Source: Hyphomicrobiaceae bacterium (GTDB lineage Bacteria; Pseudomonadota; Alphaproteobacteria; Rhizobiales; Aestuariivirgaceae). From it: a stretch of DNA of 64,000 nt. The notes under the pieces were generated by a model, which was not told where the DNA came from, made no database searches, and saw only the letters and a program-made list of their open reading frames with translations. The stretch spans positions 62,001 through 126,000 of the forward strand of contig OMIC01000040.1 of assembly GCA_900298995.1 (NCBI GenBank), written 5' to 3'. The position numbers and the translations under genes were made by a program. The stretch's first letter is position 1. The number at the start of each line of letters is the position of its first letter. Shown here piece after piece: positions 57,255 through 64,000 of this stretch.

Positions 57255-59396
57255 TCAGCTCGCTTTTGCAAAGGGTATTTCGGTTGAGCTCCAGTCGTGA
57301 TGGCGCAGGCCCACGAGGGCATCGACATCAAGGATCATGGCCACCCGCCCGTCGCCAAGGATGGTGGCGGCCGCGATACCGTCCACGCGCTTGTAGTTGG
57401 TCTCGAGACTCTTGATCACCACCTGCCGCTGATCCTGGATGTTGTCGACGAGCAGCGCGCTGCGGCTGCCGTTCGCCGTCTCGATCAGAATGGCTACGCC
57501 CGAGCGCACCTGATTGGCTGGTGGCCTGACGCCCAGTTCAGCGCCGACATCGATGAGCGGTACCAGAACATCCCTCACGCGGAGGACAAAGGAATGCTCG
57601 CCCACATGGTGTATGCGCGACTGTTCATGCTTCACCGTTTCCACAATGGCGGTGAGCGGAATGACGAAGGTCTGTTCATCGACCGTGACGACAATGCCAT
57701 CGAGCACGGCAAGCGTCAGCGGCAGGCTGAGCGTGAAGGTCGACCCCTGTCCCGGCGAGGACGCAATGGAGATGCGGCCACCCAGCGCCTGGATCGAGCG
57801 CTTGACCACATCCATGCCGACGCCGCGACCCGAGATGTTGGAGATCGACTGGGCGGTGGAGAAACCGGGGAGAAACAGAAGATTGTCGATTTCACTGTCG
57901 TTGAGTTGCGAATCCGGCGGCACCAGGCCGTTGGCAATAGCTTTCTGGAGAACGCGCGGACGGTTGATGCCCGCACCATCATCGCTGACTTCGATGATGA
58001 CCCGGCCGGAGCGATGCGCTGCGGCGAGCCGTACGGTGCCCTCCGGCGCCTTGCCAGCAGCGATGCGCTGTTCGGGGGTCTCGAGACCGTGATCAACGGC
58101 GTTGCGGATCATGTGGGTGAGCGGGTCCGCCAGGAGCTCGACAACCGTCTTGTCGACCTCCGTTGCCTCGCCTTCGGTCCGCAGGCGGACATCCTTGCCT
58201 GTGGCGTCAGCCACTTCACGCACGATGCGCGACATGCGCTGGAACAGCGGTCGGACCGGCTGGGCGCGGATCGCCATGACGCTTTCCTGGATCTCGCGTG
58301 TGAGTCGCTCGAGCTCTTCGAGGCTGCTGGTGACCTCGCGGTCACGCACATGGCTCGAATGCAGAACCCGCTGCGTCAGCATGGCCTGATTGATGACAAG
58401 CTCGCCCACCAGATTGATGAGACGGTCCACACGGTCGAGATCGACACGGATGGTCGGCTGAACGGCCGTCCGGGCACTGGCCTTGGGCTGCGCGGCAGCT
58501 TCCGCTTCGGCGGGTGCTGGCAACGGTGCGACGGAGGGTGGGGGTACAGCCACATCTGCCTGACCATCCTGCACAATGCGCGGCGGCGGACCGGAGGCTT
58601 CAGGAGCGGCCGCCATGACGGCGGGCTGAGCTGGCAGGCCCACCTCAATCGAGAGGTCGCAGTCGCCATCGACGAAGTCGAAGACTTCCTTCACCGCAGC
58701 GATGTCGCAATCCGATTCGAGACGGAGCTCCCATGAGAGGTAGCTGTCCTCGGGCTCCATGGTGTCGAGGAACGGCAGATTCTTGATGTCGCACTGCGCC
58801 TGGAGCCGGCCAAGCCTTGTCAGTTCCCGGAACAGGGCCAGCGGATCATTGGCCTTTGCAAAGAGCTCGCGCAAAGGCCGGAAGCGGATGAGAAAGCTGC
58901 TGCGGGCGGGGGCCGTCGTGGCTTCGGGTGCTGCATCCTCACCCGAGAAAGCGGTTGTGACGGGCTGGAAATCAAGGCTCTGAAAATCATCGTCCTCGGC
59001 TGCTCCGCCCGCCCCGCCGAGGAGCGCGTCGAACTCTTCTTCAATCGCCGCATAGGGCGCTGTGTCCAGCACCGCACCGTCACGGCTTGCCGACACAAGA
59101 TCGGAGAGTGCATCGGCCGCCCGCAGGAAGAGTTTCATCGCGTCGGCGTCCGGCACAATGCTTCCGGACCGAACCTTGTCGAGCGCCGTCTCGAAGACGT
59201 GCGCAAAGCTGACAAGCGTATTGAGCTTGAAGGCTCCGGCTCCGCCCTTGATGGAATGCACGGCGCGGAACACCGCATTCACCAGTTCGGAGTCGGCACT
59301 GCCCTCCTGCATGCCGAGCAAGCCATTCTCCAGGGCGGTAAGCTGCTCCTCGCATTCCTGGAAGAAGGTCAGCCGGATTTCGGCCATCGGATCCAT
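57255..59396 (-). CDS. cheA: Chemotaxis histidine kinase CheA
   Basis: The 713-residue protein has an N-terminal Hpt domain with phospho-histidine H47 (AVHSIKGGAGAF), a middle region with a CheY-binding-like segment, a dimerisation domain (TIRVDLDRVDRLINLVGELV), an ATPase domain (HMIRNAVDHGLETPEQR, SDDGAGINRPRV, GRGVGMDVVKRSI) and a C-terminal CheW-like domain (FVIPLTAIVETV ... ILGDGRVAMILDVDAL). All kinase motifs are intact. It sits between cheY1 and cheW, as in rhizobial che operons. Confidence 0.95.
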   Translation of the reverse strand: MDPMAEIRLTFFQECEEQLTALENGLLGMQEGSADSELVNAVFRAVHSIKGGAGAFKLNTLVSFAHVFETALDKVRSGSIVPDADAMKLFLRAADALSDLVSASRDGAVLDTAPYAAIEEEFDALLGGAGGAAEDDDFQSLDFQPVTTAFSGEDAAPEATTAPARSSFLIRFRPLRELFAKANDPLALFRELTRLGRLQAQCDIKNLPFLDTMEPEDSYLSWELRLESDCDIAAVKEVFDFVDGDCDLSIEVGLPAQPAVMAAAPEASGPPPRIVQDGQADVAVPPPSVAPLPAPAEAEAAAQPKASARTAVQPTIRVDLDRVDRLINLVGELVINQAMLTQRVLHSSHVRDREVTSSLEELERLTREIQESVMAIRAQPVRPLFQRMSRIVREVADATGKDVRLRTEGEATEVDKTVVELLADPLTHMIRNAVDHGLETPEQRIAAGKAPEGTVRLAAAHRSGRVIIEVSDDGAGINRPRVLQKAIANGLVPPDSQLNDSEIDNLLFLPGFSTAQSISNISGRGVGMDVVKRSIQALGGRISIASSPGQGSTFTLSLPLTLAVLDGIVVTVDEQTFVIPLTAIVETVKHEQSRIHHVGEHSFVLRVRDVLVPLIDVGAELGVRPPANQVRSGVAILIETANGSRSALLVDNIQDQRQVVIKSLETNYKRVDGIAAATILGDGRVAMILDVDALVGLRHHDWSSTEIPFAKAS

Positions 59397-59408
59397 CGGT
59401 GGCTCCCG

Positions 59409-59774
59409 TCAGGCGGCGACGCGGCGAATGGCGGAGACCAGCTTCACGGGATCAAAGGGCTTGACGATCCAACCCGTGGCGCCCGCCCGGCGTGCGCGGA
59501 GCTTCTTTTCCTCGTCGCTTTCAGTGGTCAGGACGAGGATCGGCACCGCGCGGTACTTTGCATCCTGGCGCACCGCCTCAATGAATCCGAAACCATCCAT
59601 GCGGGGCATGTTGATGTCGGTGATGATGACCTCAGGCATTTCCTGGCGGAGGACATCAAGGCCATGCAGCCCGTCCTCGGCCTGGATGACGCGGAAGCCC
59701 GCGTCGGTCAGCGCCATGCGCAGCATGTCGCGCATGGTGCGGGAGTCATCAACGGTCAGGATCGTCGCATTCAT
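59409..59774 (-). CDS. cheY: Chemotaxis response regulator CheY1
   Basis: The 121-residue receiver has D9-D10, phospho-acceptor D53 (VIITDINMPRMDG), LVLTTESD and K in WIVKPFDPVKL. In S. meliloti the equivalent CheY1 works as a phosphate sink that drains CheY2-P via CheA. Its ATG overlaps the preceding stop by four bases. Confidence 0.92.
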   Translation of the reverse strand: MNATILTVDDSRTMRDMLRMALTDAGFRVIQAEDGLHGLDVLRQEMPEVIITDINMPRMDGFGFIEAVRQDAKYRAVPILVLTTESDEEKKLRARRAGATGWIVKPFDPVKLVSAIRRVAA

Positions 59775-60079
59775 GATGGAATTCCTTCGCCTTGGAGAAA
59801 GTCCGGCGGAAAGCCGAGGAGAGTTGCCGCATCGAGCAGGGCAGAAGATGGAGAAGCGATGTGGAAATCATGCCCGTCTGATATCCACGTCATCCAGGCC
59901 GAGAGAAGCGCCTGAAGGGCCAGCGTCGAGACCCGGCTCACCTCGCCGGCTTCCAGAATGACGGCCGTGTTGCGGGCCTTGCGGAGATCACGCAGCAGGT
60001 CTTCCATGGCTGTCGGATCAAGCGCCGCCTTGAGCTTCAGGACCGTGTTGCCGCAGGAGTCCGGCGCGGGCCCGGTCAT
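59771..60079 (-). CDS. STAS-like chemotaxis protein at the CheS position
   Basis: The 102-residue protein has the STAS-like run LKAALDPTAMEDLLRDLRKA, VILEAGEVSRVSTLALQALL and FHIASPSSALLDAATLLGFP. It is the first gene of the che operon, directly before cheY1 and cheA, the position of CheS in S. meliloti, which binds CheA and speeds CheY1 dephosphorylation. ATG at 60079 is used; a TTG at 60112 would add 11 residues. Function inferred from position and size. Confidence 0.65.
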   Translation of the reverse strand: MTGPAPDSCGNTVLKLKAALDPTAMEDLLRDLRKARNTAVILEAGEVSRVSTLALQALLSAWMTWISDGHDFHIASPSSALLDAATLLGFPPDFLQGEGIPS

Positions 60080-60213
60080 CCGGTCAACCCCGCGGCCGGA
60101 AAACGGAAACAAGTCATACCGGGGACTCCCTGCTATGGTCTCGGAAATCCACGCTAGGCAGAGAAGTTTGTGCCAGGCTGGAAACCCGCACCTGCGGGCG
60201 CCAGAGAGCGGAG

Positions 60214-60747
60214 TCAGACCGCCTGATGCCGGTTGGCGCCCATTCTGGCCTGCAGATGGGCAAGGTCATCCGGGCCCAGCCTCAGCCGGGCAATCGGCAT
60301 GATCAGCGCGTTTTCCCACTGCACGTGGCGCCTGTAACGCTCGAAGAAGCCGCGAAGCATGTAGCCCAGCATGTCCGGATTGTCCGGCCGCCCGCCCCGG
60401 GCAAGCGTGTCGAGAGCCTCGGCTATCTCGGAGGCGAAGTCATTGTCGGTGGCATGCTCGCTCGCCAGGCGCTCGAGAATATGCCCAAGCCCGTCTTCCG
60501 GCAGGGCGCGCAGGCGCAACAGCGGAAACAGGGCCTCCTCCTCGTCATGATGATGAAGCGGCAGGTCGAACTGCAGGCAGGCGGCAACCTGGGCACAGAG
60601 CCGGCGGTCCACCTCATCGGGCAGGCCGTCGGCGATCCGTTCCATGGCGTCGCACATCTCGGCCTGCATGGCATGGGCGCTGGCGATCACATCGAGCGGG
60701 TTCCTGGCAAGGGCGCTGGTGCGGACTCTGGGGGGCAATTGGGCCAT
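60214..60747 (-). CDS. Hemerythrin HHE-domain protein
   Basis: The 177-residue four-helix protein has a hemerythrin-like spread of histidines and acids: VIASAHAMQAEMCDAME, LPLHHHDEEEALFPLL, LASEHATDNDFASEI and RRHVQWENALIMPIARL. HHE proteins bind a di-iron site and respond to oxygen or nitric oxide, or store iron. ATG at 60747 (MAQLPPRVRT) is preferred over 60795. It sits just upstream of the che operon in the same direction, with about 130 bp between, so an oxygen-related link is possible but unproven. Confidence 0.82.
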   Translation of the reverse strand: MAQLPPRVRTSALARNPLDVIASAHAMQAEMCDAMERIADGLPDEVDRRLCAQVAACLQFDLPLHHHDEEEALFPLLRLRALPEDGLGHILERLASEHATDNDFASEIAEALDTLARGGRPDNPDMLGYMLRGFFERYRRHVQWENALIMPIARLRLGPDDLAHLQARMGANRHQAV

Positions 60748-60816
60748 GCGCGGTGGGGATCCTTGACGGCGGGTCCCCAATCTCGGAGCAGGCACAAGAC
60801 GAGTCCTTGATATGGA

Positions 60817-61746
60817 TCAAGCCCTTGATGGATGGCTGCGCAAGGCCGCCTCGACCGCCGCCCGCCTGGGCAGCGGCGCGATGGCGCCATAGCCCAGCGT
60901 CGACAAGCCAGCGGCCGTATTTGCGAATTCGGCAGCTTCGGCAAGCGGCACGCCTCGGGCACGTTCGGCGAGGAGTGCCCCTGTGAAGGCATCGCCCGCT
61001 CCCGTGGCGTCAACGGCGGCAACCGGCCGCCCCGCCACGTGGACATGGCCCGACGCGGAGGCCACAAGCGCGCCGTCCCGGCCCAGGGTGACGATCACCG
61101 CGCGGGCGCCGAGGTGCAGGAAATGTCCAGCCATAGCGCCAGGGTCCCGAAGATCCAGCAACGCCGTGCAATCCTCGGCTGAGGTCTTCACAATATCGGC
61201 CTGCGCCGCCGCCCGCTCGATGACGCCGCGCGCCACATCGGGCGGCCACAGCCGGGGACGGTAATTGGTGTCGAATGACACTTCGGCGCCGTGAGACCTG
61301 GCGATGGCGATGGCGGCAAACACCGTGTCGGCGGCAGTGGCGCTGATGGCCAGACTGATGCCCGAGGCATGGAGCACGCGTGCCGACGCAATCTGCCGGT
61401 CGTCGAGATCGGCGGGCGTGATGAGGCTGGCGGCCGATCCTGTGCGGCGATAGGTGAAGACATGACCCTGCGGGCCATGGGTCACGAAATAGAGGCCAGT
61501 CGGTGCGCCAGGCGCAGCGCGCACACCCGCCATGTCGATCGCCTCACGGCCCATGACGTCGCGGATCTCCTCGGCAAAGATGTCCGTTCCGAGCATGGTG
61601 ATGCAGGCACAGCGGCTGCCGAGTCGCGCCGCGGCAATCGCGACATTGAGCGTGTCACCGCCGATGCCGGGAAGAAAACGCCCGTCGGGCTGCCGGTTCA
61701 GTTCATAGAGCGGCTCGCCGATCGAGACGAGGTCGAGTTCCGGCAC
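60817..61746 (-). CDS. PfkB family carbohydrate kinase
   Basis: The 309-residue kinase has GIGGDTLNVAIAAARLGSRC at the N terminus and the catalytic-base motif VDATGAGDAFTGALLAERA near residue 250. PfkB enzymes phosphorylate fructose, ribose, 2-keto-3-deoxygluconate or nucleosides. It is the last gene of the permease-ATPase-kinase run, the same order as the frcC-frcA-frcK fructose genes of Sinorhizobium, so it likely phosphorylates the imported sugar; which sugar is not determined. Confidence 0.86.
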   Translation of the reverse strand: MPELDLVSIGEPLYELNRQPDGRFLPGIGGDTLNVAIAAARLGSRCACITMLGTDIFAEEIRDVMGREAIDMAGVRAAPGAPTGLYFVTHGPQGHVFTYRRTGSAASLITPADLDDRQIASARVLHASGISLAISATAADTVFAAIAIARSHGAEVSFDTNYRPRLWPPDVARGVIERAAAQADIVKTSAEDCTALLDLRDPGAMAGHFLHLGARAVIVTLGRDGALVASASGHVHVAGRPVAAVDATGAGDAFTGALLAERARGVPLAEAAEFANTAAGLSTLGYGAIAPLPRRAAVEAALRSHPSRA

Positions 61747-61752
61747 GGCGGA

Positions 61753-62577
61753 TCAGGCCGCCACGCCCTGCAGCGCGCCAGGGCCCGGAACAGCTCCGGG
61801 CGGGCACTTGCCCGCAATGATCATGCCAAGCACCTCGTCATGATCAACGTCGCTGGTACGGGCGGTTCCCACTACGCGGCCGTTCTTCATGACCGTCAGC
61901 CGGTCCGCGAGATCGAACACATCATGCAGGTCATGACTGATCAGGAAGATGCCGATGCCTTCCGCCTTGAGCTGCTTGATGAGTTCGCCAACCTGCGCGG
62001 TCTCCTGCGGACCCAGCGCGGCGGTGGGTTCATCCATGATCAGGATACGGGCATTGAAGTGGATGGCGCGTGCAATGGCCACCGACTGGCGCTGGCCGCC
62101 GGAGAGCTCCTTCACCGGTTCCTTGAAGCGACGGAAATTCGGATTGAGGCGGCCCATCACCTTGCGGCATTCGGCTTCCATCGCGGCATCATCGAGGGTA
62201 CCGAAGCGGGTGCGCAGTTCACGGCCCAGATAGAGATTGGCGGCGGCATCGACATTGTCCGCGAGCGCCAGGGTCTGGTAGATCGTCTCGATGCCAAGCG
62301 CCTTGGCGTCACGCGGATTGTTGATCTCGACCTTTCCGCCATTGATGAAGATCTCGCCATGGTCACGCCTGTAGGCGCCAGACAGAATCTTGATGAGGGT
62401 CGACTTGCCGGCGCCGTTGTGGCCGAGCAGGCCCACGACTTCGCCGGGATAGAGATCGATCGAGGCGTGATCGACGGCCTTGATGCCACCGAAGGCAATC
62501 GAGATGTCCTTCATCTCGATGAGCGGCGGTCCGGCGCGCTCCACATGTGTGGGGTGCTTGTGCGATGGCTTTGACAT
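61753..62577 (-). CDS. Sugar ABC transporter ATP-binding protein (single ATPase domain)
   Basis: The 274-residue protein has Walker [17 protein letters not shown], signature [18 protein letters not shown], Walker [14 protein letters not shown] and switch histidine in [13 protein letters not shown]2-type sugar importers usually have a tandem ATPase (RbsA, XylG); a single-domain form is typical of FrcA-like systems. It lies 6 bp before the kinase and 16 bp after the permease. Confidence 0.9.
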   Translation of the reverse strand: MSKPSHKHPTHVERAGPPLIEMKDISIAFGGIKAVDHASIDLYPGEVVGLLGHNGAGKSTLIKILSGAYRRDHGEIFINGGKVEINNPRDAKALGIETIYQTLALADNVDAAANLYLGRELRTRFGTLDDAAMEAECRKVMGRLNPNFRRFKEPVKELSGGQRQSVAIARAIHFNARILIMDEPTAALGPQETAQVGELIKQLKAEGIGIFLISHDLHDVFDLADRLTVMKNGRVVGTARTSDVDHDEVLGMIIAGKCPPGAVPGPGALQGVAA

Positions 62578-62593
62578 GTGTTTTCCCTCCCGC

Positions 62594-63940
62594 TCACTTC
62601 ACCCGGCGCCGGTAGACCTGATCGATCCACACCGCGAAGACCAGAACGCAGCCCACCACCATGTCCTTGGTGGCGGATTCAAAATTGAGAAGCGTCATGC
62701 CCGACTGCAGCGACTGCATCACCAGCGCGCCCAGCATGGCGCCATAGATCGTGCCGAGACCGCCGGCCAGCGAGGTGCCGCCGATCACCGCCGCCGCGAT
62801 GACATAGAGTTCGTCGAACTGGCCCAATGCGTTGGTCGCCGAATCAAGACGCGCCGACGAGATGGATGCGGAGACGGCCGCCAGCATGCCCATGAGCGCG
62901 AAGACCAGCACGGTGATCTTGCGGGTGTTGATGCCCGCGAGTTCGGCGGCTTCCGGATTGCCGCCGATGGCGTAGATGTAGCGGCCGAAGCGGGTGCGGT
63001 TGGCAAGGAAGGTCATGGCGATGCCGATGCCGAGTGCGATCAGCACCGGGATCGAATAGCCAAAGGCGATGTTCATGCCCTCCGGCGGCACGGTCACGCC
63101 GGTCTGCTGCGCCCAGCGGTCGACGACACCCTTGGGCCAGTAATAGGCGTTCACCACCCAGGTGACGCCCAGCACGACGATGCAGCCCGCGACGGCCAGC
63201 ACATATTCCGCCCACATGGGCCGAAGCGCGAAATTGAAGCGCTTGCGCTGCTTGCGGCCGTTGTAGATCATCGCAACAATGGCCGCGCAGATGACAAGAC
63301 CGAGGATCCAGCTCGCGATTGCGCCGATCGAGCCCGGCGTTATGCCCGAAATGCCTCCACCGATGAGCTTGAAGTTCTTGTCCATGGGCGCCACGGTCTC
63401 GCCGCGGATCACCGACCAGGCGGCACCGCGCCACACGATGAGGCCGCCCAGCGTGACGATGAAGGATGGAATCCCGAAATAGGCAATGAGCGAGCCGTGG
63501 AAGGCTCCGATGGCCGCGCCGAGCGCGAGCCCCAGAGCCAGCGTGATGATCCAGATGGCCGGATGACCGACGCCGACCAGCGGTCCGAGCCAGTAGACCT
63601 GCATGGTGCCGATGCAGACAGCGGTGAAGCCGAGGATGGAACCGACCGAAAGATCGATGTGACGCATCACGATGATCAGCACCATGCCGGTGGTCATCAC
63701 GGCGATTGAGGAGGTCTGGACCAGCAGGATCCACAGGTTGCGCGGTGTCAGGAAGCTGCCGCCCAGGAGGCCCTCGCCACCGCGCACGAAGGCACTGGCG
63801 GCATCAAAGCCGATCCAGATCACGAGCAGCGCACCGATCATGCCAAGCATGCGGGAGTCGATCTCGGTGGCGCGGAGGAAACGGGTCACCGCACCTTCCT
63901 GAGCCATCGCGGGCGTCTGGGTATTGTCGGTTGCGGCCAT
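62594..63940 (-). CDS. Sugar ABC transporter permease (XylH/RbsC family, long form)
   Basis: The 448-residue inner-membrane protein has about ten or more helices and the CUT2 permease motifs [40 protein letters not shown], and [20 protein letters not shown] followed by [20 protein letters not shown]. An extra segment ([20 protein letters not shown]) makes it longer than RbsC and closer to XylH. ATG at 63940 has GGGGGG seven bases upstream; ATG at 63946 and 63994 are alternatives. A binding protein gene is expected to the right, outside the window. Confidence 0.9.
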   Translation of the reverse strand: MAATDNTQTPAMAQEGAVTRFLRATEIDSRMLGMIGALLVIWIGFDAASAFVRGGEGLLGGSFLTPRNLWILLVQTSSIAVMTTGMVLIIVMRHIDLSVGSILGFTAVCIGTMQVYWLGPLVGVGHPAIWIITLALGLALGAAIGAFHGSLIAYFGIPSFIVTLGGLIVWRGAAWSVIRGETVAPMDKNFKLIGGGISGITPGSIGAIASWILGLVICAAIVAMIYNGRKQRKRFNFALRPMWAEYVLAVAGCIVVLGVTWVVNAYYWPKGVVDRWAQQTGVTVPPEGMNIAFGYSIPVLIALGIGIAMTFLANRTRFGRYIYAIGGNPEAAELAGINTRKITVLVFALMGMLAAVSASISSARLDSATNALGQFDELYVIAAAVIGGTSLAGGLGTIYGAMLGALVMQSLQSGMTLLNFESATKDMVVGCVLVFAVWIDQVYRRRVK

Positions 63941-64000
63941 GCTCATGCCCCCCTCGGAACTGGTTCGATCTCCGGCGCGCCTGTGTCTGGTCACGTCCGG

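Overview
The window is a high-GC, gene-dense chromosomal segment of an alphaproteobacterium, most likely of the Hyphomicrobiales (Rhizobiales) or a near relative. Support comes from gene order (rpsA-cmk-aroA-FYDLN acid protein, ihfB-lapA-pyrF-trpF-trpB-trpA-accD-folC, murA-DUF2948-UPF0262-phosphatase, and a Sinorhizobium-type che operon ending in cheD-cheT), from an AccD without its zinc-ribbon cysteines, and from a tRNA-His without an encoded G-1 and with A73. No rRNA, CRISPR array, prophage or intact insertion sequence is visible. The only mobile-element trace is a short transposase-like remnant near 27.66 kb.

Layout, left to right. 0-0.6 kb: N-terminal part of a LutA-like protein (minus strand). 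0.75-9.5 kb: glycolate oxidase glcDEF runs by stop/start overlaps directly into a complete urease set ureDABCEFG; the ureG 3' end lies over the complement of a tRNA-His gene. 9.6-16.4 kb: phasin with its own promoter and terminator, a soluble multi-PAS histidine kinase, an orphan Fe3+-type ABC permease, and acetoacetyl-CoA synthetase; phasin and AacS suggest polyhydroxybutyrate turnover. 16.4-21 kb: AsmA-like protein, moaE, modA with a ModE-type operator, and an orphan membrane-anchored TAXI receptor. 21.4-24.4 kb: manC, a frameshifted hxlR gene and its divergent NmrA-like oxidoreductase. 24.6-27.3 kb: a three-gene cassette resembling dimethylamine monooxygenase / heme-dependent oxidative N-demethylase, followed by about 660 bp of degraded sequence. 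27.9-32.8 kb: tRNA-Thr, murA and small conserved genes, and a CaiB-type CoA-transferase. 33-36.7 kb: a stress membrane protein, then a small 'virulence factor' family gene, a methyltetrahydrofolate-binding methyltransferase and a RamA-like corrinoid activator, which look like part of a split methionine synthase. 36.7-51.3 kb: a small HTH protein in an AT-rich pocket, an M24 peptidase, then housekeeping genes (folC, accD, trpA/B/F, pyrF, ihfB, sppA, rpsA, cmk, aroA) and tRNA-Ala. 51.4-53.5 kb: SDR, DUF2092 and DUF1269 proteins. 53.5-60.1 kb: nine-gene chemotaxis operon on the minus strand (cheS-like, cheY1, cheA, cheW, cheR, cheB, cheY2, cheD, cheT-like). 60.2-64 kb: hemerythrin-domain protein and a sugar ABC permease-ATPase-PfkB kinase operon.

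The points most worth following are the glc-ure fusion into one transcription unit, the ureG/tRNA-His antisense overlap, the alpha-specific tRNA-His, the N-demethylase cassette without a folate subunit, the split-methionine-synthase genes, the CheZ-like DxxxQ motif in the cheT-position protein, and the single-base frameshift in hxlR. All product names rest on reading motifs and gene order by eye; no database search was run.
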